From the NCBI GenBank assembly GCA_947625025.1, contig CANQMQ010000015.1, positions 1 through 36,521 on the forward strand: a stretch of DNA of 36,521 nucleotides, written 5' to 3'. Shown here one piece after another: positions 1-9,962 of the stretch. The position numbers were made by a program, and so were the translations under genes. Under the pieces are notes generated by a model. It was given only the letters and a program-made list of their open reading frames with translations. It was not told the DNA's origin and searched no databases. Numbering within the stretch: the first letter of the stretch is position 1; each line of letters begins with the position of its first letter. Origin of the DNA: an uncultured Clostridia bacterium (GTDB lineage Bacteria > Bacillota > Clostridia > Christensenellales > Borkfalkiaceae).

Positions 1-3000
1 GTGGATGAGGACATCGCCACCGTAGACCAAAACGGCAACATCACCGCAAGAGACTACGGCGAGACGTATGTCACCGTAACGAGCAAGGAGAACAAGGCGG
101 CAGTCGCCCGCCGCAAGGTGCTCGTTACCGATTCGCATGTCCATAGAATTTCCATCAACGACGGCTACAGCCGCGAGCTCTATGAGAATGCCACCGAGGA
201 ACTCCACGTGAGCGTCATTCCCAAGGAGGCCGAAAATAAATCCGTCAAATGGGAGAGCTCGGACCCCGATATCCTCTTCGTGAGCGCCAACGGCACCGTG
301 ACGGCCAAGGGCGAAGGTACGGCCACCATCACCGCCACCTCTTACGATAATCCCTCCGCCGTCGCCACCACTGAGGTAATTACCTGCCACAGGCAAATTC
401 AGAGCATGTATGCGGATGCTACGCTCGTGGAGACCTCCCTGAACACGGCAAAGTTCCCGAAGGTGACTTACGAACCTGCGGAGGCATTCGTCAACCTCAC
501 CTATAAATCGAGCGATACCGATGTCGCAACGGTAGACGGGCAGGGGAATATCACCTTCCATGAACAGGGCGCCGTCACCATCACCGCCGTTGCCACCGAT
601 TTTGGCGGCAACGCGATCTCCGTTCCCAAGCCGTACATCTTCACGGACGGCTACTATATGTTGCCGCTCTTCTCGGGAGAGGGCCTCGTAAACAGGAATC
701 TCACCGTAGACTTCGATGAGTACTTCAAAAATGGCGAGGCAACCAAGCCCCTTCCCATCTCCTTTGGGCAGAAGCCGGATCCCGATGCCCACCTGCTCTT
801 CCAGAGTGTGGAGTTCTCCATCAACGGGGAGAGCGTATCAAACGTCCTCGAATTTGATGAGACGGCGGGCGAGTTCCGCTTTATCGGCGAGATGCCCAAG
901 GGCGGCACCGAGAATCAGACGGTGAGGGTCACCGTCCACGTCAAGGCATACGACCGCACCGTGGGGGATGAGATCGAGACCTACGATTACTTCAACCTCG
1001 TCGTCAACCGCGATGCAACTTCGCTTGCAGTCGAATACGGCGGCACCGATGCACAGGCCATTCAAATTTCCAATGCAACGATCCGGTTTGGAATGAGTGA
1101 GACGTCCACGTCCTCTTCCAATGAGGCATATGCGTACGTGAAGGCGGGGCCCGTAAACCACACCAATACATATTCCTATGCCCTCTCCGAAGCAGACCGT
1201 GCCGTTGCTACGCTCACTGCACTGAACAACTCCGGAAGGCTCGAGTTCAAGGATAAGACGAAGGAAGCCGCGGTTACGGTTACCGTATCCCTCAAGGCGG
1301 GGGAGAGGGTCGTGCTGACGAAGGACGTGAGAGTCAGCTATGTTCCTACGCCGCCCGCAAGTTCGGGGAAGGAGCAAGTTCCCGTCCCCACATGGACTCC
1401 CGATAGCGGAGAACCCAAGCCCACGCCCAAAGTCACGCTGAAGCCCCCCGCATCTCAAATCGCGGGCGAGCCTCAAGACATGGGTACCCTCAATTTCACG
1501 GAGCCCGCAAATACGACGGTCGAATACGAGGTCAAGGGGCAGACGGCAGAGACCCCTGTCAGTGAGGCCGTCGTCACGGTGGAAAAGGATGAAGTGAGCG
1601 GCGTACCGCACATCGTTGCCCACCGCGGCGGATTTGCCACCATCTTAATTACCGTCACGCCCGGCGAGGCCGCACCCGTGCTCCGCACCGCAGGGCCGCG
1701 GGAAGGCAATGCGGACGGCTCCTATACCATTGAAGTCGAAGTGTATGTGGATTACGAAGTCAAGGCGGAGGATTTCACCGTAACTTTCGGGAATGAGGTC
1801 CATTCGTATACGACTTCCAACGGGGCCCAACTCGCCGCAAAGCCCGGGGAAATTCCGTTTACGGTCACCGTCAAGAACGACGACGGCCGCATGGAGGGCA
1901 AACAGCTCTTTGTAACTTACGGCGGTACGACGTTGTACGACGAGGACGCAGCCGAGAACAGTGCAACCTTTACGGGCACGATCAACCTCTTAGACGGCAC
2001 CCTGCCCGTCAAGTTCGGCTTGCAGTACATCGATAAGGCGGAGGACCTCGGCGGTTCAAGGAATCTCGCACGTGTCTCCGTAACCAAGACGCTCTATTGC
2101 AATGCGAACGGCATCGACGTGACGTACGGCAATGTTAAGACGACGAAGATCGTAACGAGTTCGGCGGCGCTCTCCTTCGAGGGAAGCAATGCCAACGCCA
2201 CCGTAACCGTAAGCCCCGCGGGGCACACCGATACGCTCAGCTATGTTCTCAAGAGCGGAGAGGAGAGCATCGCAACCCTGAGCGGCGGCAGCCTTTCCTT
2301 CAAGGATAGAAACGCAGCGGCCACGGCGCACGTGCTCGTTCAGCTCAAGCGCGGGGGTGAGGTGACCCTCGAGAAGGAAATCACCGTCATTTACGTGCCT
2401 ACGAACGGCAACAACGTTGCCGTAAAGGGCGAAAATAACGAAAAAGTTCTGCTTACGATGAACGGCGGGAAGGTTACGGGCACCCTGTACCTCACCGAAC
2501 CCGAGGGGCAGAAGATCACCTGCACCACCGCCAAAGACGGTGCAGTCAGCGTGGCGCAGCTCGGCGAAGGCGGCGCATGGCAGATCACGGCCGTAAAGGG
2601 CGGCTTTGCGGATGTCACGGTTACCATAGGTACCGAATCCCGCACCGTCAAGGTCTACGTCGATCAGCCCGTCTCCGTAAACGACTTCACCGTAAAATTC
2701 GGCGATATCACCCCCGATACGGTCTTTGGGACGACGGGTACGGATGTTGCTTACGAATTCACCGTAGCGAACCCGAATGGCAACATGGAGGGCAAACAGC
2801 TCACCGTAATCTACACGGGCACCAATGAAAACCCGCTCGGCACGGAGAATGCCTCCACCCACAGCGGCAAGATAGATTTCCCTAAGGAGAGCACAAGGCT
2901 TGTCGTTACCTTTGGTGTGCAGTATACCGATGAGGCGAAGGAATTTGTAGGCGCTGCCACGATTTCCGCAACCAAGCAGATTACGATCGTCCGCGATGCC

Positions 3001-6000
3001 GAATCCGTTGAAGTACTCTACATGGGTAATACGAGCTCCGCAATCACAACGAAGCAAACGAATCTTACTTTAACGACGCTCGATATAGATGATATCTCGC
3101 ATATCTATGTGAAAGTTGATCCCGATACTTACGACGCGGAAACGAACGTCATTACCTACTCCTTCGAGGGCAATCATGAAAATGCAACGCTCGATGAGAA
3201 TGAGCATGTGCTTAAATTTACGGACGCCGATAAGAATACTTCCGTTACAATTCAGGTAACCGTGAAGCACGGCGAGCATGAAGTTTCCAATCAGTTCACC
3301 GTAAACTATGTTGCTCCTACCGATGGCGTGAAAGATATTCAGCTCACGGAAAGCGTAACGTCTCAAAAAATCGTGCTCGAAATCCATGGGAACAACACGA
3401 AGGACGAGGGCAGAATTCTGCTGAACCTCTCTGCGGGCGAGACCGCGACCTATAACATTACAAAGGGCGGAGCTCAGGATGGCGACGTCGTTGAGTTCAA
3501 AGAGGACGCAGGCGTACACTACATCGTGCCCAAGAAGGGCGGCTTTGCGGCGGTAGAAGTTCAGGTGAACAAAGACGGCGGCGAAAGTACTACTTATACG
3601 ATTGAAGTCTATGTTGACCACGCACTTGACGACGGGAAATTTGAAATTGATCTCAATGACGCGAATACAAAGGGCACGGCGGCAAATCAGTTCACTTTCA
3701 CGGTAACGATTCAAGACGCCGAAGCTACGGGCAGCATGGAGGGCAAGATCCTCACGGCTACCTACGGCGGCCAAACGAAAGAGGGTAAGAAGGGCGAGAC
3801 TTCCTTCACGGATACCTTCGATTATTCGAACGCTACGGGAGACGATAAGACTGTAAAATTCGGCATTAAGTATGACGCCGGCACAAAGAAATACGCCGAA
3901 AGCATAAAGGACAACAATCTTCCTTCCACCACGCGAGAAATTCTTTGGAATGCCAACGGTTTGGAGGCGAAATACAACGGCAATGCGGTGCAGAGGATCG
4001 TAATCGACGACAAGACCTTCACCTTCGGCGAGGCAAATAATGCAGACCTCGTGCTCACAGTAAAGCCCGCATACCACACCGATACGCTCATCTATGAGCT
4101 GAAGAAAGGTGCTGCCGCGACTGCGCAAGCATCGAACGGCCTCTACACCCTCACCTTCAATAAGGCGGGCGAGGCGACGGTTACCATTTCCGTCAAGCGG
4201 AACGGCACGCTCACCGATCAGAATCTCACAAAGACAATTACCATCGTCTATGCCCCGGAGGGGAAGCGGGTTGACGTCAACGAGACCGAAATATACCTTA
4301 CCCTCAAAAAGAACAGCGAGACCGCAGACATGGGTACCCTGTTCTTCACGGAGGCTGAGAATACGAAGGTAGATTACGAGGCCACGGAAGGCAGCGGAAC
4401 CGTAATCGAATTCACCAATAAAATCAGTGAAGGCGTAAACGGTGCCTATCAAATCAAGGCCAAGAAGGGCGGCTTCGCCACGGTTACGATTTCCGAAAAT
4501 AACAAAGTCACCCACACCATCCACATCTATGTCGATGAGGCCGTCACCAAAGACGACTTCACTGTCACCCTCACGGGCGCCAATGGCAAGCAGTATAGTG
4601 ATGGTTACGGCACCACGGGCACCGAAGTTACGTTTGAAGTAACCATGAAGAATCCAAACGCCATGCAGGGCAAAGTTCTGTATGTGAACTATTCGGTGAA
4701 TAACAAGGCGGAGGAGCATGTATGCGAAACTGCGGACGGCACCACATTCACGGGTAAGATTCCGTTTGCGAACTTGGAGAAACTTGAGGTAACCTTTGGC
4801 GTGAAGTATTCCGAGAAGGCGAATGCTTACGGCCCCGAAGGCGGCCTCAGCACCACCACCTGCACCATTCTTTGCGATGCCGAATCGGCTACGGTGGACT
4901 ATGGCAAGACCGCGACCGTAAAGAAGATCGTAACGCATTCGCAGTCTGTAAAATTCGGTGAGCCCGATGAGGAATATGTAGACGTCACCGTCCATGTAAG
5001 CCCCAAAAAGCATAGCGATAGCCTTGTTTACGTCAAGGACGCCGTAGACGGCAAGAAAGACGGTGCCACAATAGAGAATGGCATTTTGACCTTCACAAGC
5101 GGTACAGCCGCCTCCATTACGGTAAATGTCTACCGCAGCCGCAATGGCAACGTAGATAAAACGAAAGCGCTTGCCACAGTTACCGTTGTGTATGCGCCGA
5201 CGGGCGACAATAGCAAGGCAATCGAAGTTGGGCAGAGCGATGAAGAGCTCAATGTAGTTTTGGGTTACGGGAGCAAGACGCCGAGCGAAGGCATCCTCTA
5301 CTTCACCGAAGCCGCGGGCAAGACGTATGAATACAAAGTCACGGCGGGCGAGAACGACGTCATTACGCTTGCCGAAACCAACGGCGCATGGAAGATTACA
5401 GCCCTCAAGGGCGGCTTCGCCACGGTTACGATTACCGCGGAGGGTGAAACCCACACCGTCAACATCTACGTTGATGAAATCGTTACAAAGAGTAACTTTA
5501 CGGTACATTTCTTATATAAAAGGCCAACCGACACGGCATTGCAATCTTACAACAAATTGACTGCTGATTCGGATGGTGTATTTCGTACGGCGCTCGAAGG
5601 CGATCGAGTGGGTTTCTTGGTTACCTTTAATGGCAACTATAAAACTTATATGCTTGGCAAGAAGTTGTATGTAAAGATTGAAGGCCAAGGCAGAAAGATG
5701 GTGGAGAAGGAGTACAGTTTAGAAGTTAGCAAAAATAAAATTCAAGAAGCTTTTGCTGAGAACGATTTGGATGGTGGTGTTCTTGAGATTACCATTGGTA
5801 TAAAATACGATAGTTTGGTTTCTGATTATGATTTGAGCGGCGAAGTAGATTCTGCTTCCAATATCAATCAGCTTCAATCGACGCATGGGAAGTTCTTAAC
5901 AGAGCCCAAATTAACATTGGCCTACGACTCCTGTACCGCTACGACGAATGAAAAAGGCTATGAAGATCTCGTGTTTAATGACCTTGGTAGCTCCTTTACG

Positions 6001-9000
6001 ATTAAATTGACAATTTCTTATGTCAAACTTACAGGAATGGATGCCACCATCATTGTGAAGGGTACGGACTTTAGCGGCGGCGGCTTAACCTATTTGGAGC
6101 ATTCTGTTGAATCGGATCGCTATGGTAGTGTGGTTACAATTACGTTGAAGGCGAAGAGCTATACATTGGCAAATGATAGCGAACTACCGACTATAACCTT
6201 GAACCTTTGCGGGTTAGAATATACATACTCCGTTACTGTGTTAGCTTGCGCCGAAACAATACAGGTAGAAGGCGGAACAAGCAGAACGAGCTCAGATTTG
6301 AAAGTTCTTGACGAAAATACGAATTATAAGACATTGCTCGATGAGCTCACTTTCAAAGTTACACTTGGCCGTAACGATGGCAAAACCCCTACAATTACGG
6401 ATGTGCAGTGGAGCTATGTCAATAGCGACAACGATGAAGATTGGAAAACTGTTACGAGCGGCGGAATTGATCCCGATACAAAGGAAACGTTCTCATGGAT
6501 AAATGTAGATATGAATATGGGTTCGGATGTAATTTACTTCCGCTCGGGCGATAAGGCAATAAGCATGCGAATTCACTTGAATCATGCTGATGCTCCCGAA
6601 TTCAATTTCAACCTCTTCGTAAAGAGTACGGTACAAAATGAAAATGAAAAAGAGAACAAGAACTATTTTGCGAGCATTGAGTCTGCTCTTATCGGCACGA
6701 GTCGAGAGTTTTCCTATGTACTTCCCGTGGATATGGACGGCACCATCAATTTCGAAATCGAAATGCTAAATGCGGAGAATTACATTGGCGGGTTTGGTTC
6801 CGAAACACTCATTGCCGAACTTATCAAGGCAACGAGGACGGTAGATGGCGAAGAAGTGGATGCAAAAGATGATTGGGAGCCTCTTCTACCGAAGGAGATT
6901 AGTAACAACCAAATCATATTCCCAACGACGAATTCCTCCGATTTTACGGTGCAATTGAGGGTAGGCCTCTTTGGGAAATCCGTCACCGTAACCTTCTCGC
7001 ATGTCGTTCGCGATTATGCTTTCCCCGGCTTCGATAGCAGTAACCCCTCCGACATCTACAAGGGCTATCAGCAGGTCCGCGTCTTTGCCAAGCACAGCGA
7101 CTACGCAGAAAATGGCGTGAGCAACGTCGTCGATTACTTCAAATTACCCGTCCAAGCATTCCAAGGAGGGAAATTGGCCGAGAATGACACCTCGATCCAA
7201 ACCCGTAATTGGTTCTTCACGGGCTTGAAGAACGGCGGGAAGAGCGAGGATGATAAAACAGGGTTTAGCATGGTACAAGAGGGAACAACTGTCAAATACA
7301 AAGGCGTTACGTATGAGATTTCCGTCGAGGACGGCAAAGTCAAGCTCATGCAAGGAGATGTAACCATCGCGCAAAACGGCAAATACGAGGCAGAAGCGAC
7401 GAAAGTGCCGTGGGTAGATTGCTATTCGGAGAAGGGATATGCCCATATCTACTTTGGTGAGTTCGGCGGCCTCTCCGAGAAGGACGTGCAGAATGACCTG
7501 TTCGGCAACTTCGATGAGAAGAAGGAATGGACGGAACCTACCAATGTATATAGCGTTGAAGGTAAGAAAATTGTATATGGCGTTGAAGGTAATAAAATCG
7601 AGCTTACCACCGATTCCTTCACTTTCCTTCGCGTCGAAATGGGTAGCGGCACGGAGAGCAGTAGCAATCTACATTTCAACTTCAATGTCCTTGCCGATGA
7701 TTCCCTTGTCAACGTGTTCAATGCGACGGGGTACTACGCAAATAGCAAAATTGTGTTGCACAATGATTTGTACGGCAAAGACGAGTTAGATTCCAATCAA
7801 ACGCTGTATAACGAAAAGAAGGCCAACGACCAAATTTTGGATAGGGAAGCAATAAAGTCAACCGATGACTCTGCATTTGTCAAAAACACGATTTACGGCA
7901 ATGGCTATCAGGTTAACGTCAATTCTTTGAACGAAACGATAATCCACGATAATCCATCTGACGGATCAGGCCTCATGAATGACAAGGGCGGCACGGAGAA
8001 TAACAGTAACGCATCGCACTTCTACAATCTCTACAATGTCATGCTCTTGTGCGCCAATCCCGGTACAACGATCAACCGTGTGAACTGTGGCTTCTTCTTA
8101 GTTTGCAGCAATATCTACTATTCCAACCTACAATACTACGGGAAGTTGGCAAGTAATGTAAAAGCCAAGAACTCCGTGTTCAGAAACATTGCAGGCGAAG
8201 CGTTCGAGCTTTATAACAAAAACCTTGGGGATGCAGGTGTACACATCTATTTGGAGAATGTCTCGATTGTTCATGCAATGAAAGGTATCATCATCGAGAG
8301 ATGGCCCGGACATGAGGTGAATATCAAGGGCTTCCTCGATGTCCTGAACTATAGCTCTGCCAATCAATTAGCGGAGTTAATCGGAGGGACAGGTTTGCTA
8401 TCTGAAGTTGGTAATGTTCTGGGTGGCTCGCAATACTATGGGACTACACATGTGAGTGATTATATAGAGTGGTTCGGAAGTAAACATGAAATCGCACTAA
8501 GTTCAAGTCAGTCATATGATATAATAGGAACAGAAAATTTCTTTGTAAACCCGATTATTGTAGATACTTCTTCTGACGGAACGACAAAAGGTGGCTGGGA
8601 TCCACATCCGAATATCGGTGGCATAGGAGGAGTAGTCAAAACTTGGGATGAAGATAAGAAAGAGTATGTTAAAATAAAGGCAGATTCTGAAGATTCGAAG
8701 CTGGTACATCCTTTATATGGCAAGGACCATGACCAAACTAAAGGTTTCGGTAACTCACTCATAACGGCATACACATATAATTATAAGAATACCACGGATG
8801 GTGGATTGGTTACAGATGGTGGAGTTTCGAAGTACCCTACTACAACGAGTTATCATAGTAGATTTTTTGTAACGACTAACCGTGCGCATCCCGAAGAACT
8901 TTTCTCCGACGAACGCGATATCCGTCTTCTCTGCGAATACTTTGATATTGATGATGATGGCACACCCATTCAGAATACCGACCATATCTTGTGGCATACG

Positions 9001-9222
9001 CAGAAGGTCTATCGTGATGTTGAGCTTATTAAAGGACGATTGGACCACATTGCGGACCTCAAGGCGTCTATCCAAAAGGCAATCGATGAGGGTAGATGGA
9101 ATGGCGTATGGCCCGATGGTACAAAGGTGCAAGATGCTCTTGCTGCTACCAATCCCGAAGCCGCCGCGCTCACCTCGATGATTTCCCAAACCGTCCTCCC
9201 CTCCAAATTCATCTTCGAGTGA
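1..9222 (+). CDS. Giant repeat-containing surface/secreted protein, 5' partial
   Basis: The window opens inside this gene: the first codon (GTG) lies in the middle of a BIG2-type Ig-like fold, so the N-terminus and any signal peptide are missing. At least 3073 residues remain. Residues ~1-215 are bacterial Ig-like (BIG2-type) modules with 'G.VTAKGEGTATITAT'-like strands. A Pro/Lys-rich linker lies near 450-490. Five related units follow, marked by a GGFA motif at residues 543, 867, 1180, 1490 and 1804 (spacing 324, 313, 310, 314). Each GGFA is followed by a YVD strand, an 'M.GK.L.V.Y' strand, a 'VKFG.QY' strand and a closing 'YVPT/YAPEG' strand. Residues ~2550-2800 read like a right-handed beta-helix (repeating short N-rich turns). 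The C-terminus has no LPXTG, SLH or hydrophobic anchor. Known for such proteins: adhesion or polymer binding at the cell surface. The substrate is not recognisable. A rho-independent hairpin (9563-9591) lies about 340 bp downstream. Confidence 0.85.
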   Translation: MDEDIATVDQNGNITARDYGETYVTVTSKENKAAVARRKVLVTDSHVHRISINDGYSRELYENATEELHVSVIPKEAENKSVKWESSDPDILFVSANGTVTAKGEGTATITATSYDNPSAVATTEVITCHRQIQSMYADATLVETSLNTAKFPKVTYEPAEAFVNLTYKSSDTDVATVDGQGNITFHEQGAVTITAVATDFGGNAISVPKPYIFTDGYYMLPLFSGEGLVNRNLTVDFDEYFKNGEATKPLPISFGQKPDPDAHLLFQSVEFSINGESVSNVLEFDETAGEFRFIGEMPKGGTENQTVRVTVHVKAYDRTVGDEIETYDYFNLVVNRDATSLAVEYGGTDAQAIQISNATIRFGMSETSTSSSNEAYAYVKAGPVNHTNTYSYALSEADRAVATLTALNNSGRLEFKDKTKEAAVTVTVSLKAGERVVLTKDVRVSYVPTPPASSGKEQVPVPTWTPDSGEPKPTPKVTLKPPASQIAGEPQDMGTLNFTEPANTTVEYEVKGQTAETPVSEAVVTVEKDEVSGVPHIVAHRGGFATILITVTPGEAAPVLRTAGPREGNADGSYTIEVEVYVDYEVKAEDFTVTFGNEVHSYTTSNGAQLAAKPGEIPFTVTVKNDDGRMEGKQLFVTYGGTTLYDEDAAENSATFTGTINLLDGTLPVKFGLQYIDKAEDLGGSRNLARVSVTKTLYCNANGIDVTYGNVKTTKIVTSSAALSFEGSNANATVTVSPAGHTDTLSYVLKSGEESIATLSGGSLSFKDRNAAATAHVLVQLKRGGEVTLEKEITVIYVPTNGNNVAVKGENNEKVLLTMNGGKVTGTLYLTEPEGQKITCTTAKDGAVSVAQLGEGGAWQITAVKGGFADVTVTIGTESRTVKVYVDQPVSVNDFTVKFGDITPDTVFGTTGTDVAYEFTVANPNGNMEGKQLTVIYTGTNENPLGTENASTHSGKIDFPKESTRLVVTFGVQYTDEAKEFVGAATISATKQITIVRDAESVEVLYMGNTSSAITTKQTNLTLTTLDIDDISHIYVKVDPDTYDAETNVITYSFEGNHENATLDENEHVLKFTDADKNTSVTIQVTVKHGEHEVSNQFTVNYVAPTDGVKDIQLTESVTSQKIVLEIHGNNTKDEGRILLNLSAGETATYNITKGGAQDGDVVEFKEDAGVHYIVPKKGGFAAVEVQVNKDGGESTTYTIEVYVDHALDDGKFEIDLNDANTKGTAANQFTFTVTIQDAEATGSMEGKILTATYGGQTKEGKKGETSFTDTFDYSNATGDDKTVKFGIKYDAGTKKYAESIKDNNLPSTTREILWNANGLEAKYNGNAVQRIVIDDKTFTFGEANNADLVLTVKPAYHTDTLIYELKKGAAATAQASNGLYTLTFNKAGEATVTISVKRNGTLTDQNLTKTITIVYAPEGKRVDVNETEIYLTLKKNSETADMGTLFFTEAENTKVDYEATEGSGTVIEFTNKISEGVNGAYQIKAKKGGFATVTISENNKVTHTIHIYVDEAVTKDDFTVTLTGANGKQYSDGYGTTGTEVTFEVTMKNPNAMQGKVLYVNYSVNNKAEEHVCETADGTTFTGKIPFANLEKLEVTFGVKYSEKANAYGPEGGLSTTTCTILCDAESATVDYGKTATVKKIVTHSQSVKFGEPDEEYVDVTVHVSPKKHSDSLVYVKDAVDGKKDGATIENGILTFTSGTAASITVNVYRSRNGNVDKTKALATVTVVYAPTGDNSKAIEVGQSDEELNVVLGYGSKTPSEGILYFTEAAGKTYEYKVTAGENDVITLAETNGAWKITALKGGFATVTITAEGETHTVNIYVDEIVTKSNFTVHFLYKRPTDTALQSYNKLTADSDGVFRTALEGDRVGFLVTFNGNYKTYMLGKKLYVKIEGQGRKMVEKEYSLEVSKNKIQEAFAENDLDGGVLEITIGIKYDSLVSDYDLSGEVDSASNINQLQSTHGKFLTEPKLTLAYDSCTATTNEKGYEDLVFNDLGSSFTIKLTISYVKLTGMDATIIVKGTDFSGGGLTYLEHSVESDRYGSVVTITLKAKSYTLANDSELPTITLNLCGLEYTYSVTVLACAETIQVEGGTSRTSSDLKVLDENTNYKTLLDELTFKVTLGRNDGKTPTITDVQWSYVNSDNDEDWKTVTSGGIDPDTKETFSWINVDMNMGSDVIYFRSGDKAISMRIHLNHADAPEFNFNLFVKSTVQNENEKENKNYFASIESALIGTSREFSYVLPVDMDGTINFEIEMLNAENYIGGFGSETLIAELIKATRTVDGEEVDAKDDWEPLLPKEISNNQIIFPTTNSSDFTVQLRVGLFGKSVTVTFSHVVRDYAFPGFDSSNPSDIYKGYQQVRVFAKHSDYAENGVSNVVDYFKLPVQAFQGGKLAENDTSIQTRNWFFTGLKNGGKSEDDKTGFSMVQEGTTVKYKGVTYEISVEDGKVKLMQGDVTIAQNGKYEAEATKVPWVDCYSEKGYAHIYFGEFGGLSEKDVQNDLFGNFDEKKEWTEPTNVYSVEGKKIVYGVEGNKIELTTDSFTFLRVEMGSGTESSSNLHFNFNVLADDSLVNVFNATGYYANSKIVLHNDLYGKDELDSNQTLYNEKKANDQILDREAIKSTDDSAFVKNTIYGNGYQVNVNSLNETIIHDNPSDGSGLMNDKGGTENNSNASHFYNLYNVMLLCANPGTTINRVNCGFFLVCSNIYYSNLQYYGKLASNVKAKNSVFRNIAGEAFELYNKNLGDAGVHIYLENVSIVHAMKGIIIERWPGHEVNIKGFLDVLNYSSANQLAELIGGTGLLSEVGNVLGGSQYYGTTHVSDYIEWFGSKHEIALSSSQSYDIIGTENFFVNPIIVDTSSDGTTKGGWDPHPNIGGIGGVVKTWDEDKKEYVKIKADSEDSKLVHPLYGKDHDQTKGFGNSLITAYTYNYKNTTDGGLVTDGGVSKYPTTTSYHSRFFVTTNRAHPEELFSDERDIRLLCEYFDIDDDGTPIQNTDHILWHTQKVYRDVELIKGRLDHIADLKASIQKAIDEGRWNGVWPDGTKVQDALAATNPEAAALTSMISQTVLPSKFIFE
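1625..5860 (+). repeat. Five ~310-325-residue tandem protein repeats in the giant gene
   Basis: Five diverged in-frame copies of a composite Ig-like unit. The GGFA codons start at 1627, 2599, 3538, 4468 and 5410, giving periods of 972, 939, 930 and 942 bp. Shared landmarks are 'FTE....V.YE', GGFA, 'YVD', 'M.GK.L', 'VKFG' and 'H.DTL.Y'. A first half-unit without GGFA precedes them from about 1000, and a degenerate half-unit follows to about 6250. Divergence at the DNA level suggests old duplications rather than recent slippage. Confidence 0.8.
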
Positions 9223-9233
9223 GGGAGGGCCCC

Positions 9234-9525
9234 AACGAGATTTCTCGGCTCCGCGGCTTCGCCGCTCCGCTCGAAATGACAGCCTCTCGCCTCATCCCGA
9301 ACCCCCCGAAGGGGGGTGAGCGGACCGTTCTCTCGCCCTCGCTTCGCTCGGGCTCGGAATGAGGGCGGGGGTGTCCCTTACCCACCCCTTGAGGGCCCCT
9401 CCCTCACCTCATCCCGAACGAAGTGAGGGGAAGGGGGCGGAAGGGGTGAATTCTAATTGGAACCACATTGGAAACACCCCCTCAGTCACCTGACGGTGAC
9501 AGCTCCCCCTCAAGGGGGAGCCGAG
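9234..9525. repeat. Cluster of REP-like palindromic elements
   Basis: This gene-free stretch is built of GC-rich palindromes. At 9234-9280 and 9330-9370 there are 'cttcg'-centred hairpins ending in 'gaaatgac' or 'ggaatgag'. A related element is at 9395-9436 (cctcatcccgaacgaagtgagg). At 9485-9500 GTCACC/GGTGAC forms a perfect hairpin, followed at 9503-9520 by CTCCCCCT/AGGGGGAG. The 'cttcgctcg' core recurs at about 9972-10003, inside the tRNA-Ala leader. Such elements are common dispersed repeats in Clostridia genomes. I see no gene here. Confidence 0.65.
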
Positions 9526-9562
9526 GCTCAACCACTCGGCAGGAAGGGATGGATCCAAAAAG

Positions 9563-9592
9563 AAAAAAGACGGCAACAGCCGTCTTTTTTTG
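9563..9592. terminator. Bidirectional rho-independent terminator
   Basis: A 12-bp stem AAAAAAGACGGC (9563-9574) and GCCGTCTTTTTT (9579-9590), loop aaca, with T-runs in both directions. It could end leftward transcription from the tRNA-Ala unit and rightward transcription from the giant gene. Confidence 0.85.
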
Positions 9593-9886
9593 GTGGAGCT
9601 AACGAGATTACTTCGCACCCTGCGGGTGCTCGTGCCAACCTTAGAAAGCAACAGAAGCCTCGGTTGTTCGAACTCAACGAGTTCTTCATTGCTCATAAGC
9701 TACCACGAAAAAAGGCGGCCTAAAGCCGCCTATTTCCGTGGTGGAGCTAACGAGATTACTTCGCACCCTGCGGGTGCTCGTGCCAACCTTAGAAAGCAAC
9801 AGAAGCCTCGGTTGTTCGAACTCAACGAGTTCTTCATTGCTCATAAGCTACCACGAAAAAAGGCGGCCTAAAGCCGCCTATTTCCG
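9591..9886. repeat. Perfect 148-bp tandem duplication carrying tRNA-Ala 3' ends
   Basis: Copies 9591-9738 and 9739-9886 read as identical, offset exactly 148 bp, and the same offset places the 3' end of the intact tRNA at 9887. Read on the minus strand, each copy holds the last 19 nt of the tRNA-Ala gene including CCA, then an AGGCGGC/GCCGCCT hairpin with a T-run (9706-9734 and 9854-9882), then about 100 bp of non-tRNA sequence. The tRNA body (D-arm, anticodon) is absent from both copies. In place of the tRNA T-loop there is a GCACCC/GGGTGC hairpin. These are tRNA-derived pseudo-units or integration scars. Confidence 0.85.
9854..9882 (-). terminator. tRNA-Ala terminator (copy nearest the tRNA)
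   Basis: On the minus strand, AGGCGGC, loop TTTAG, GCCGCCT, then a T-run starts about 8 nt after the encoded CCA. An identical hairpin is at 9706-9734 in the other 148-bp copy. Confidence 0.85.
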
Positions 9887-9962
9887 TGGTGGAGCTAACG
9901 AGATTCGAACTCGTGACCTCTTGAATGCCATTCAAGCGCGCTACCAACTGCGCTATAACCCC
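9887..9962 (-). tRNA. tRNA-Ala(GGC)
   Basis: The minus strand folds into a complete 76-nt cloverleaf including an encoded CCA. The acceptor arm is GGGGTTA/TAGCTCC with discriminator A. The anticodon stem CTTGA/TCAAG encloses loop ATGGCAT, giving anticodon GGC (alanine). The T-arm is ACGAG-TTCGAAT-CTCGT. A consensus promoter lies upstream at 10035-10063 and a terminator follows directly. Two truncated copies of the 3' end lie downstream. Confidence 0.95.

Noticed and set aside
3070-5508. Long minus-strand frame (812 codons) opposite the giant gene, and similar frames opposite metK, rny and the first ABC transporter
   Set aside because: They mirror GC-rich third positions of well-recognised genes, have no family motifs and no ribosome sites.
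9199-9222. Sortase signal at the C-terminus of the giant protein ('LPSKF')
   Set aside because: It is not LPXTG-like, and no hydrophobic segment or positive tail follows.
9591-9906. CRISPR-like array
   Set aside because: The repeat unit is a 148-bp tandem duplication with no alternating unique spacers and holds tRNA 3' ends.
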